42,977 nucleotides of DNA from JANMDR01 sp031376425 (GTDB taxonomy: Bacteria; Pseudomonadota; Gammaproteobacteria; Burkholderiales; Usitatibacteraceae): positions 1 to 42,977 of the forward strand of contig JANMDR010000077.1 of assembly GCA_031376425.1 (NCBI GenBank), read 5' to 3'. Position numbers and translations under genes: made by a program. How positions within the stretch are numbered: position 1 is the first letter of the stretch; each line of letters begins with the position of its first letter. Of the stretch, positions 9,007 to 16,983 are shown piece after piece. The notes beneath the pieces are model-generated. The model was not told where the DNA came from, searched no databases, and saw only the letters and a list, made by a program, of their open reading frames with translations.

Positions 9007-9552
9007 CTAAAATAGTAGGCGATCCAATCCCACTACCAGCGAAACCGCAATCGACGCCGTGAGATAGCACGCAAGATGTTGTTTCCAGTTGAGCGCTAAC
9101 AGGCGACTCGCGCGCCAAGTTAGCAGCACCAAAGTCATTGAAACGATAATCGGTAAAGTCCACGTGCCTAAGTTTAGATACATGCTTAACCGCGCTTCGT
9201 CATTTAAATTAAATATGCTAACGCCAGTGGCTAATACGCGCATAAATGCCGCAAAGTATAAAAATGCAAAGGCGGGTACAAACGTGTTGGGTAACTTAAA
9301 ACGTGTAAGCAAAATAAACGCCACAGCCGCCTGCGCAATCGTCATCAGTGGTCCTGCTGCATCGATAATGGCTTTGTGAACAGCGAGTGCAGGGGTAAGT
9401 GACGACACACCGTTTAATCGCGCTGTCATGTCGTAGCCCAACACAAAGCCAGCAAAATAGTGTGCTGCCTCATGCAGCATAAAGGTTGCAAAGCCCGCTA
9501 AAAATAGCCAAAGGCAAAGTTTTGCCGTATGGATCGGCTGGGATGTTTGCAT
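9007..9552 (-). CDS. HExxH membrane protein, M50 (site-2-protease)-like
   Basis: Polytopic membrane protein of 181 residues with about five hydrophobic segments. The first contains HEAAH (27-31), the zinc-binding and catalytic motif of metalloproteases, inside a hydrophobic helix as in the M50 family of intramembrane proteases. AAGPLM (65-70) resembles the conserved AGP motif of that family, and NDEAR (117-121) could supply a third ligand. It is shorter than well-studied site-2 proteases and has no PDZ domain. Proteolytic activity is inferred, not shown. It lies between repeat-protein copies 3 and 2 and shares the GCGACGAA element with their promoters. Confidence 0.65.
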   Translation of the reverse strand: MQTSQPIHTAKLCLWLFLAGFATFMLHEAAHYFAGFVLGYDMTARLNGVSSLTPALAVHKAIIDAAGPLMTIAQAAVAFILLTRFKLPNTFVPAFAFLYFAAFMRVLATGVSIFNLNDEARLSMYLNLGTWTLPIIVSMTLVLLTWRASRLLALNWKQHLACYLTASIAVSLVVGLDRLLF

Positions 9553-9700
9553 AGATAAATACTCCGCTTAGGTTAATTTCCACATCGCTAACTTGGCTAA
9601 CTTGGAAATAGTATTTAGCATAAGTGCGCAGCGGCGTGCGGCTAAGTGTTTTGCGACGAAACCAAGCGGGGTCGGACGAAGTCCGGTATGCCGTGGTAAA
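9553..9700 (-). promoter_or_regulatory. Upstream region of the HExxH gene with paired ACGAA elements
   Basis: GCGACGAA (9653-9660, plus strand) matches the element found in the three repeat-protein promoters. A second, GGACGAAG (9674-9682), follows, with ACGAA starts 20 bp apart, about two helical turns. The second lies within a small palindrome, CGGAC-GAA-GTCCG (9673-9685). Paired direct repeats at this spacing suit a dimeric regulator. LytTR-type factors bind such sites, but this is only a possibility. Confidence 0.45.
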
Positions 9701-9821
9701 ACAAGCTGTTTTGGTACTGTAATGGTGCTGAAATGACACTACGGTATGCGTTTAGATGCCCATGCATTCAGGCGTTTTAAAGTACTAGGCCAATCGAAAA
9801 ACCAGCATTTTCTAATAGCGA

Positions 9822-10103
9822 TTAAACCGCTACGCGTTGTGCAGTGATAACGATTGGTGCCAAAGTTACATGCACCATATTGTCGTTATGCAAACGTTTT
9901 GCAGTGATTACCATTGGTTCCAAGGTAACGGTAGCCAAACGATTTGCAGTCACTACGATGGTTTCCATCTTTTGTGTGGGCATTGGTGCTGCGGCAAATG
10001 CGTTAGCAAGTAAGGCGACGCTTAAGGCTGCGCAACCAAATAAACTAGCAATCATGCCGATGTCGTTAGTAGTGTTTACTGTATTGGTAGTGATGTTTTT
10101 CAT
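9822..10103 (-). CDS. Small exported protein with three TonB-box-like repeats, copy 3
   Basis: Third paralogue, 93 residues, with the same architecture: signal-like segment ending AFAAAP, then METIVVTANR, EPMVITAKR and APIVITAQR. It is very close to copy 2 and slightly further from copy 1. It is the first copy in the direction of transcription and lies upstream of the HExxH gene, separated by 269 bp containing that gene's own putative control sites. The ribosome site CGGAG is conserved. No function can be assigned from homology I recognise. Confidence 0.8.
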   Translation of the reverse strand: MKNITTNTVNTTNDIGMIASLFGCAALSVALLANAFAAAPMPTQKMETIVVTANRLATVTLEPMVITAKRLHNDNMVHVTLAPIVITAQRVAV

Positions 10104-10241
10104 GATGATCTCCGTTGGGTTTGATGTGGTGTTTGTGTTTCGATGAGTTCATTGTGCGTGAACACCATCAACTAACCAATCAAGATGCGACGAAGTGCAA
10201 AAAAGGAGGCTTGGGCTGCATTTTTTCGGTGGGAAACGAAG
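10104..10241 (-). promoter_or_regulatory. Conserved promoter block of repeat-protein copy 3
   Basis: Third copy of the upstream block, again with TTGGTT-17 bp-CACAAT (minus strand) and GCACTTCGTCGC. Similarity to copy 1 extends past the A-run through a TTTTTTCGG-containing stretch to about 10241. The rest of the gap up to 10398 has no gene; CAAAATTA (10342-10349) and TAATTTTG (10354-10361) form a perfect 8-bp inverted repeat just after glycerate kinase. Confidence 0.6.
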
Positions 10242-10398
10242 TTCAGCGCTCAGTAGTGTGCGGAAAAATTACCAGTCTAGCGGCCTAGTATGCTTGGAAA
10301 AGCCCTTAAGTAGACCGTTTACACACTATTATTTACACCCTCAAAATTACCACTAATTTTGTTTGGTGACGCTATAAAATACGCCATCTCCAGCCAAT

Positions 10399-11721
10399 CT
10401 AAAGAATCAATATCACCCGATAATCATTCACGTTTGTGCGTGTGGGGCCTGTGACAATTAACTGATTGGTGGCCGCAAAAAAACTGTAGCTGTCGTTGCG
10501 GCGCAGTAGCACGGTGGGGTTGGTTTGTTCTGCTGCGGCTAGACTTAAACTTTCGGGCGATAGCCATGCGCCCGCGTTGGTTTCTACCCCGTCGATGCCA
10601 TCGGTGTCGCAAGCTAGGGCGTACACGCCTTCTATCCCGTTCAAATCAATCGCTAATGACAATAAGAACTCACAGCAGCGACCACCCTTTCGGGCGTTTG
10701 CAGGGTCGGTGGGGTCTTCGCCTTCGTCAAAGTCGGCTAGTGTTACCGTGCATTCGCCACCTGAAATTAGCGCTACAGGCGGTTTAATGGGGTGATGGTG
10801 GTCGCGTATTTGCCGAGCGAGTGCGCCATATACTTTTGCCACTTCACGGGCTTCACCCGTTACGCTATCACCCAAAATCATCGGGGCGATGCCTTGCTGC
10901 TGAAAATAAGCGGCTGCGCGTAATAGACTCATGTGGGCAGTGGCGATAACATGGTTGGAAACATTCGTGAATAGGGCGTCTCCAGGCTTTGGTGTTTCTG
11001 GGATGTCACCACGCTTGCCACGTGATAAGTGTCGCGCAACGGATACGGGTGGAATAATTTTGTAGTGATTTAAAATATCCAGCGCTTGCTCAAATGTTGA
11101 GGGATCGGCCACCGTGGGACCTGATGCGATTGCTGCAGGATCATCGCCTGTCACGTCTGAAATAACCAAGCCAACCACTTTTGCTTTGGTGGCTGCCGCC
11201 AAGCGCCCACCTTGAATGAGCGATAAGTGTTTGCGCACAATATTCATTTCAGTAATCGGTGCGCCGCAGGCGAGTAGCTTGCGAGTAACGGCTTTTAAAT
11301 CGTCCATCGAAATGCCAGGTTGCGGTAACGACAATAAACTAGAGCCGCCGCCAGAAACTAGCACTAACAGTAAATCGTCTGCAGTCAAAGCGCTGGCTTG
11401 CGCCAAAATATCAGCCGCCGCCGCTTCGCCATTCTCATCGGGCACGGGATGTCCAGCTTCGATTATACGGATGCGCTTAGGCGACTCGATTGCGCTGTAA
11501 CCATGCGCGTAGCGAGTAATGACGGTGCCCGAAAGCGGGGCGTTCTGAGGCCATGCATCGTCAACCGCGCGCGCCATCGACGCCGCAGCCTTTCCCGCAC
11601 CCACAACCAAGGTGCGACCACTGGCGGGCGGCGCAGGTAGGTAGGCCGGTAGCACCAATGCGGGATTAGCGGCGCTGAGAGCGGCTTTAAAGCTGGCAAT
11701 TAAATGGTCGCGTGGGGTCAT
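10399..11721 (-). CDS. Glycerate 2-kinase, MOFRL family
   Basis: Phosphorylates glycerate to 2-phosphoglycerate, linking glyoxylate, tartrate or serine-type catabolism to glycolysis. Older annotations call this family hydroxypyruvate reductase (TtuD). The protein of about 440 residues shows VVGAGKAAASMA near the N-terminus, LVSGGGSSLLSLPQPG, then the MNIVRKHLSLIQGGRLA segment, and the C-terminal MOFRL region with ACDTDGIDG. I chose the ATG at 11721 (MTPRDHL). An upstream TTG at 11802 would add 27 residues unlike the family and would run into the terminator of the next gene. It appears monocistronic. Confidence 0.88.
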   Translation of the reverse strand: MTPRDHLIASFKAALSAANPALVLPAYLPAPPASGRTLVVGAGKAAASMARAVDDAWPQNAPLSGTVITRYAHGYSAIESPKRIRIIEAGHPVPDENGEAAAADILAQASALTADDLLLVLVSGGGSSLLSLPQPGISMDDLKAVTRKLLACGAPITEMNIVRKHLSLIQGGRLAAATKAKVVGLVISDVTGDDPAAIASGPTVADPSTFEQALDILNHYKIIPPVSVARHLSRGKRGDIPETPKPGDALFTNVSNHVIATAHMSLLRAAAYFQQQGIAPMILGDSVTGEAREVAKVYGALARQIRDHHHPIKPPVALISGGECTVTLADFDEGEDPTDPANARKGGRCCEFLLSLAIDLNGIEGVYALACDTDGIDGVETNAGAWLSPESLSLAAAEQTNPTVLLRRNDSYSFFAATNQLIVTGPTRTNVNDYRVILIL

Positions 11722-11800
11722 GGTGGCTAGGGTAGATAGATGTGTACGATAGTTTAGCAGCCACACCCCATTACAGCCAGTTCCACAGTTACACTCACCC

Positions 11801-11832
11801 AAAAAAACACGGCACTCATTATAGAGTGCCGT
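11801..11832 (-). terminator. Rho-independent terminator of the DUF481 gene
   Basis: On the minus strand ACGGCACTC (11832-11824) pairs perfectly with GAGTGCCGT (11817-11809) around a six-base loop, followed by G and a run of seven T. It lies 42 bp past the stop of the DUF481 gene and upstream of glycerate kinase, so it separates the two transcripts. Confidence 0.92.
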
Positions 11833-11873
11833 ATTTAGTGCTTCTTCAGTTTTTTATAATAAGACAGTGGCGC

Positions 11874-12629
11874 TTATTTTGCGCCTAACGCAATATTAAT
11901 ACCCGTCAAGAATAAGGTATCGCCTTTCTTAGTACCAGCAGGTGCCGCGCTGTTTTGACGGTGTGCCAAAGTGAACTGCATGCTGATACCGCTAGCAATA
12001 GCAGTAACTAAAGAAGCATCAAATTGCGAGCGATTTTTGCCGGAATCTTTTAGATTCGGATAGATGGCAAAGCGCTGTTTGAACGTGGTGGTTTCAGATA
12101 ATTTATGGTCAGATTGTTCGCCCAAAAGCAATTCAGTACTGGTGCGTGAAGAAAATTTGTACTTCTCGCTATTGCTGGTAATACCACCAAACACTTCAAA
12201 ATTAGTATCTTTTTCTTTGATCACTTTGTAGCCCAAACCCGCGCCGATGACGGTGCGGCGGTCAAGGCCTTGAATCTTATCGTTTTCAAGATCAAGCGTA
12301 CCAAAGGCGTAGGAACGGTCGGATAAATTCCAATCGTACTTGACGCCTGCGCGAAGCAAATTAGCGGTTTTATTGGTTGTACCACCAGTGTCATTGGTGC
12401 CGTATAAGCTGGTGAGATATAAAGCAATTTTGTCTTCTTTGGTTGCGCGTACGCCGTCAGCGGCCAAAGAAAGATTGGTGGATTTAGTATTGCCCGAAGC
12501 CAATGCCAAGCTACCGGCGAATGCGCCACGCCATTGGCCGTCTTCTTTAACTTCTGCCATTGCACCGGTGGATATTGCAGTAGAAATAACGCCAGCTACT
12601 GCTAAGGCTAAAAATTTGCTGTTTTTCAT
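11874..12629 (-). CDS. DUF481 family outer membrane protein
   Basis: Protein of 251 residues with a clear signal peptide (1-25, ending GAMA). The rest alternates polar and hydrophobic residues in short strands, as in a beta-barrel: for example KIALYLTSLYG, RSYAFGTLDLEND and SMQFTLAHRQN. The pattern and the GSLALASGNTKSTN opening match DUF481 (YdiY-like) proteins. The function of the family is unsettled. The ribosome site GAGGAAAC precedes the ATG closely. It is single, with a strong terminator downstream. Confidence 0.82.
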   Translation of the reverse strand: MKNSKFLALAVAGVISTAISTGAMAEVKEDGQWRGAFAGSLALASGNTKSTNLSLAADGVRATKEDKIALYLTSLYGTNDTGGTTNKTANLLRAGVKYDWNLSDRSYAFGTLDLENDKIQGLDRRTVIGAGLGYKVIKEKDTNFEVFGGITSNSEKYKFSSRTSTELLLGEQSDHKLSETTTFKQRFAIYPNLKDSGKNRSQFDASLVTAIASGISMQFTLAHRQNSAAPAGTKKGDTLFLTGINIALGAK

Positions 12630-12800
12630 GATGTTTCCTCAGTTGAGGGTTAAAAAAGTTCCGAAATCGGAAAAGGTGCCGCTGTAAAACCACTATTTTA
12701 AGTAAGGGCTAGACGCTAAAAGTCAATAAGGGATAATTATTGACGATTAATCATAAGTCATGTGTTTTTATTGTGATTTTGATTGACGTATGACGAAATT

Positions 12801-12882
12801 CGCAGGGGTCATAGCGATGCGACCCTTTTCCTGCTGGGGGCAGGCGCCATAGGAGCACGGCATGCCGTGCCCCTATGGCGCG
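12801..12882. repeat. Cluster of three intergenic hairpins including a 38-bp palindrome
   Basis: Between uvrA and the DUF481 gene. GGGTC (12806-12810) pairs with GACCC (12821-12825); CCTGC (12830-12834) pairs with GCAGG (12840-12844). The third, at 12844-12881, has arms GCGCCATAGG and CCTATGGCGC outside, and GCACGGCA and TGCCGTGC inside, with one mismatch (A12854/C12871). No T-run follows on the minus strand, so intrinsic termination of uvrA is doubtful. A dispersed palindromic (REP-like) element is more likely. Confidence 0.7.
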
Positions 12883-12893
12883 TAATCGCTTGG

Positions 12894-15800
12894 CTACTTC
12901 GCTTTTTTTGCGGCTGTTGGTTTTTTATCGGCGACCTTGGTCGAAACCTTGGGTGCAGCGATTATTTTTGCAGTCGTTTTTGCTGCTGGTTTTGAGGATT
13001 GTTTGAGGTTTTCACTAGGCTTAGTAGTGGTCTCTTTTTGAGGCTTCTCGTTAGGCTTTAAAGCTGGTGCGCGACTCGCAACTGATTTCATGCCCAGTAA
13101 CGGTGCCAAATAAGGCCCCGTCACGCTTTTTGGATTAGCGGCAATGTCTTCCGGCGTGCCGATGGCGAGAATTTCACCCCCACCATCGCCGCCCTCAGGG
13201 CCCAAATCAATCACCCAATCTGCGGTTTTTATCACATCCAAATTGTGCTCAATAATTACCACGGTATTGCCATCGTCACGCAGGCGATGCAGCACAGTAA
13301 GCAGCAATTCAATATCTTGAAAATGTAACCCTGTAGTGGGTTCATCCAAAATAAATAGGGTGCGGCCAGTGTCGCGTTTGGAAAGTTCTAGCGACAACTT
13401 TACCCGCTGCGCCTCGCCGCCAGAAAGCGTGGTGGCGCTCTGTCCTAAGCGAATATAGCCCAAGCCCACATCAAGCAGGGTGCGCAATTTACGGGCGATG
13501 ACGGGCACGGGTTTAAAAAATTCATGCGCCACTTCTACTGTCATATCTAGCACTTCGTGAATGTTTTTACTCTTATAGTGAATGTCTAAGGTTTCACGGT
13601 TATAGCGTTTGCTAAAACACACATCGCAGGGCACATACACGTCAGGCAAAAAGTGCATTTCCACTTTAATCATGCCGTCACCTTGACACGCTTCGCAACG
13701 TCCACCCTTCACGTTAAATGAAAACCGCCCCGGCCCATACCCGCGCGCGCGGGCTTCCGGCACGCTGGCAAATAGATCACGAATCGGCGTGAATAGGCCA
13801 GTATAAGTTGCAGGGTTAGAGCGCGGTGTGCGACCAATTGGCGATTGATCTACATTGATCACTTTATCAAAATTATCCAAGCCCTCAATGCTGTGAAACG
13901 GCGCTGGTTCTTCTTGCGAGGCGTAAATATGATGCGCGGCAGCGCGGAATAAAGTCTCGTTTATGAGCGTTGATTTACCGCTGCCTGAAACGCCCGCCAC
14001 GCATACCATCGCCCCCACAGGCAGGCTAAAATCAACGTTCTTCAGGTTATTACCTTTTGCCCCCTTAATGAGTACGCGTTTTTTGCTGTCAATTTTACGG
14101 CGCGTCTTTGGCACCGCAATGCCGCGCTTGCCCGATAAATATTGTCCCGTAAGCGAATTGGGATTTGCCAAAATTTCTGCTGGCGTGCCTTCTGCCACAA
14201 TTTCACCGCCGTGAGTACCAGCACCCGGCCCCATGTCCACTACATAGTCGGCGGATCGAATCGCATCTTCATCGTGCTCCACGACAATCACGGAATTGCC
14301 CAGGTCACGCAAGCGCCGTAAGGTCACGAGTAGGCGCTCATTATCGCGTTGGTGCAGGCCAATCGAAGGCTCGTCCAGCACATACATCACCCCCGTTAAC
14401 CCTGAACCAATTTGCGACGCCAAGCGTATACGTTGCGCTTCACCGCCAGACAAGGTGTCTGCTGAACGCACGAGCGATAAATAATCCAGTCCTACATTAT
14501 TTAAGAACGTGGTGCGGGCAACAATTTCTTTTAAAATTTTGTCGGCAATCGCCATTTTTTGCGGGCTAAGCTGTACATTTTCAAACCACGGCGTCACTTG
14601 CTTTAACGGCATGGCTGAGATTTCATGAATATTCTTATCGCCCACGCGCACGTGTCGCGCCTCGCGCTTTAGGCGCGCGCCCTCGCACAGGGGGCAGGTT
14701 TTGCTATTGATATATTTGGCTAATTCTTCGCGAATCGCCATCGAATCCGTTTCTTTATAGCGCCGATCAAAATTATTTACCACACCTTCAAACGTATGCT
14801 CTCGCAAGATGGTTTTGCCGCGATCGCTAGCGTAGCGAAACGCAATTTCTTCATCGCCCGTACCGTAGAGAACTAGATTCTGCGCGGCTTCCGGCAGTTT
14901 ATTAAAGGGTGTATCCAGATCAAAACCATAGTGCAAAGCCAAGCCTTGTATCATCGAAAAATAAAACTGATTGCGTCTATCCCAGCCCTTAATGGCACCC
15001 GCAGAAAGAGATAAATGCGGAAATGCTGCAATACGCTTCGGATCAAAATAGGTAACGTTGCCCAAGCCATCGCAAGAGGGGCAGGCACCTAAAGGGTTGT
15101 TAAATGAAAATAAGCGTGGCTCCATTTCGGCCAGCGAATAATCGCAAGAAGGGCAGGAAAATTTAGATGAAAATAATTGCTCACCAGTAGTCTTGGCACC
15201 TTTTGCAGGTGGTGGTGCATCCATGTCCAGCACAATGGCTTTACTGTCACCAATGCGCAGGCAAGTTTCAAAACTTTCGGCTAAACGCTGCTTTAAATCA
15301 GGCGCTACTTTTAGCCTATCTACCACCACTTCAATGGTGTGCTTTTTTTGTTTATCCAGCTTGGGGAAGGCATCTACTTCTACCACCACCCCATTCACGC
15401 GCAAGCGTACAAAGCCTTGGGCACGCAGCTCTTCAACCAAATCAAGATGCTCACCCTTGCGATTAACCACAGCAGGAGCTAACAACATCAGTTTAGTACC
15501 CGCAGGCATTGCTAAAACAGTATCAACCATCTGCGAAACTGTTTGTGCCTCCAACGGTAAATTATGATCCGGGCAAAACGGCGTACCTGCGCGCGCAAAT
15601 AATAAGCGCAAATAATCATGAATCTCAGTCACTGTGCCCACTGTAGAACGTGGGTTGTGCGACGTGGCTTTTTGCTCGATAGAAATGGCGGGCGACAAAC
15701 CCTCAATCAAATCCACATCCGGCTTTTCCATCAATTGTAAAAACTGTCGGGCATAAGCCGAAAGCGATTCCACATAGCGCCGCTGCCCTTCAGCATAAAG

Positions 15801-15932
15801 CGTATCAAAGGCCAGAGATGACTTCCCCGAACCCGATAATCCCGTAACAACAACCAGCGCATGGCGCGGTAAATCAACATTAATGTTTTTAAGATTGTGC
15901 GTACGCGCACCGCGAATTTTTATGTAGTCCAT
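12894..15932 (-). CDS. uvrA: Excinuclease ABC subunit UvrA
   Basis: Damage-recognition ATPase of nucleotide excision repair; dimerises and loads UvrB. Both ABC modules are complete: Walker A GLSGSGKS and GVSGSGKS, signatures LSGGEAQRIRL and LSGGEAQRVKL, and Walker B LDEPSIGLH and LDEPTTGLH. Zinc-binding Cys pairs are visible as CPSC...CPSC and CEAC...CDVC. Start set at the ATG at 15932 (MDYIKIRGARTHNLK), the usual family start; an open frame upstream to 16115 looks untranslated. At 1012 residues it exceeds typical UvrA by roughly 60, all in a Lys/Ala/Thr-rich tail after LAPLLGMKS. Confidence 0.97.
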   Translation of the reverse strand: MDYIKIRGARTHNLKNINVDLPRHALVVVTGLSGSGKSSLAFDTLYAEGQRRYVESLSAYARQFLQLMEKPDVDLIEGLSPAISIEQKATSHNPRSTVGTVTEIHDYLRLLFARAGTPFCPDHNLPLEAQTVSQMVDTVLAMPAGTKLMLLAPAVVNRKGEHLDLVEELRAQGFVRLRVNGVVVEVDAFPKLDKQKKHTIEVVVDRLKVAPDLKQRLAESFETCLRIGDSKAIVLDMDAPPPAKGAKTTGEQLFSSKFSCPSCDYSLAEMEPRLFSFNNPLGACPSCDGLGNVTYFDPKRIAAFPHLSLSAGAIKGWDRRNQFYFSMIQGLALHYGFDLDTPFNKLPEAAQNLVLYGTGDEEIAFRYASDRGKTILREHTFEGVVNNFDRRYKETDSMAIREELAKYINSKTCPLCEGARLKREARHVRVGDKNIHEISAMPLKQVTPWFENVQLSPQKMAIADKILKEIVARTTFLNNVGLDYLSLVRSADTLSGGEAQRIRLASQIGSGLTGVMYVLDEPSIGLHQRDNERLLVTLRRLRDLGNSVIVVEHDEDAIRSADYVVDMGPGAGTHGGEIVAEGTPAEILANPNSLTGQYLSGKRGIAVPKTRRKIDSKKRVLIKGAKGNNLKNVDFSLPVGAMVCVAGVSGSGKSTLINETLFRAAAHHIYASQEEPAPFHSIEGLDNFDKVINVDQSPIGRTPRSNPATYTGLFTPIRDLFASVPEARARGYGPGRFSFNVKGGRCEACQGDGMIKVEMHFLPDVYVPCDVCFSKRYNRETLDIHYKSKNIHEVLDMTVEVAHEFFKPVPVIARKLRTLLDVGLGYIRLGQSATTLSGGEAQRVKLSLELSKRDTGRTLFILDEPTTGLHFQDIELLLTVLHRLRDDGNTVVIIEHNLDVIKTADWVIDLGPEGGDGGGEILAIGTPEDIAANPKSVTGPYLAPLLGMKSVASRAPALKPNEKPQKETTTKPSENLKQSSKPAAKTTAKIIAAPKVSTKVADKKPTAAKKAK

Positions 15933-16193
15933 GAGAGTCCAGTTAACCCCAGCTTTAAGCAGGATAGCGGGCGGGGCAACTTTTTGATTGGTTGTTTGGT
16001 TTGGTAGTCTGTAAGGCTTATGGGCGGATGATAGATAGTGAGCAGGAGTAAAATTAATATTTCGAGATTGTAGTGTATATTTATACAGTAAATCGAAAAA
16101 AGCTATACAACACAATTTTTAGTTCGACAGCACATATAGAGTTTCGGATGAAGCACCAATTTCTAATTGCGCTAGATCATCTTTAACGCACAC

Positions 16194-16574
16194 ATGATAA
16201 ATTCTGAGATGTTGCCACCATGTTCCAAATGTGGATCAAATAACTTCGGCTATTGGACATCTACAAAAAATAAATTATCGTATAGCTATTGCAAGCCATG
16301 TCGCATAGCGCGTGCGAAAACATATGCCGCAAGAAAAATTGCCAATGGTGGAAGCCACACTAGGAAGCAGTGGCTTGAATTACTAGCCAGCTTCCTCGAA
16401 TGCCCTCGTTGCAAACGTGCTTGGTGCGATATTCCTTCAAGACCAAACGCGCGTTATAAGTTCGTTTGGACGAAAGACCACATACTTCCCCTTTTTAGAG
16501 GTGGCAGCGATGATATAAGCAATATCCAGCCACTATGCTACCAGTGTCAGTTTCGTAAAAATGCGGGTATGTAG
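16194..16574 (+). CDS. HNH endonuclease-like zinc protein
   Basis: Protein of 126 residues. A possible zinc ribbon is formed by Cys10/Cys13 and Cys33/Cys36. A second zinc site, Cys70/Cys73 with Cys115/Cys118, brackets the HNH core: Asp95-His96, Asn110 and Asn123 in DHILPLFRGGSDDISNIQPL. This is the beta-beta-alpha metal nuclease fold found in McrA-like, phage and restriction enzymes. Either ATG at 16194 or the one five codons on could be used; neither has a strong ribosome site. It stands alone in a stretch of accessory genes. Substrate unknown. Confidence 0.75.
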   Translation: MINSEMLPPCSKCGSNNFGYWTSTKNKLSYSYCKPCRIARAKTYAARKIANGGSHTRKQWLELLASFLECPRCKRAWCDIPSRPNARYKFVWTKDHILPLFRGGSDDISNIQPLCYQCQFRKNAGM

Positions 16575-16983
16575 CACTGGTAGCCACTTGAGCATTGAAT
16601 ATCGATAACGTAGGTGTTCTACATGCGGAAATTTGCGATGATTCATAGCCCCTTAATATTTGCATTACTTGTTGGCGAACAGTTGGTTTAGGTCGTTAAG
16701 GTAATTTTTTAGCCTGAATGCCAAGAATCATGTATTGTGAGTTTCATAGCAACTGGCAACTTAAGCGCATTCGCATTTTTCGGAGTACTGTGTATGCTCT
16801 GAGTGATATGCAACTTTGTTATTTAAATCGTAGTTTTAAAGCGGTGCAAGTAAAGTGCATGCTTTATGGAGCGATGGGATGAATAAGCAACTTTTGGTTC
16901 TCGGCAATCAAAACTATAAAGCAGCATTTGGCGATTCTAATTTGGGAATTCATCGTCACAATATGCGCTCGCGGAATGCGTTT
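16575..16983. other. Gene-poor gap upstream of the SNase-like gene
   Basis: About 400 bp, AT-rich, with no recognisable gene, RNA or repeat. The SNase reading frame stays open upstream to 16855, but that part lacks similarity to signal peptides and is probably leader sequence. Confidence 0.4.

Noticed and set aside
6679..10103. Interpreting the three repeat proteins as pseudogene fragments of TonB-dependent receptors
   Set aside because: All three have intact starts, stops and the same length, share a promoter block, and no plug or barrel sequence follows. Selection on three equal fragments is unlikely.
11722..11802. Longer start for glycerate kinase from TTG at 11802
   Set aside because: It would overlap the DUF481 terminator and add a Cys-rich leader unlike the family.
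15933..16115. Longer start for uvrA at 16115
   Set aside because: The extra 61 residues do not match UvrA, whose N-terminus is MDYIKIRGARTHNLK here.
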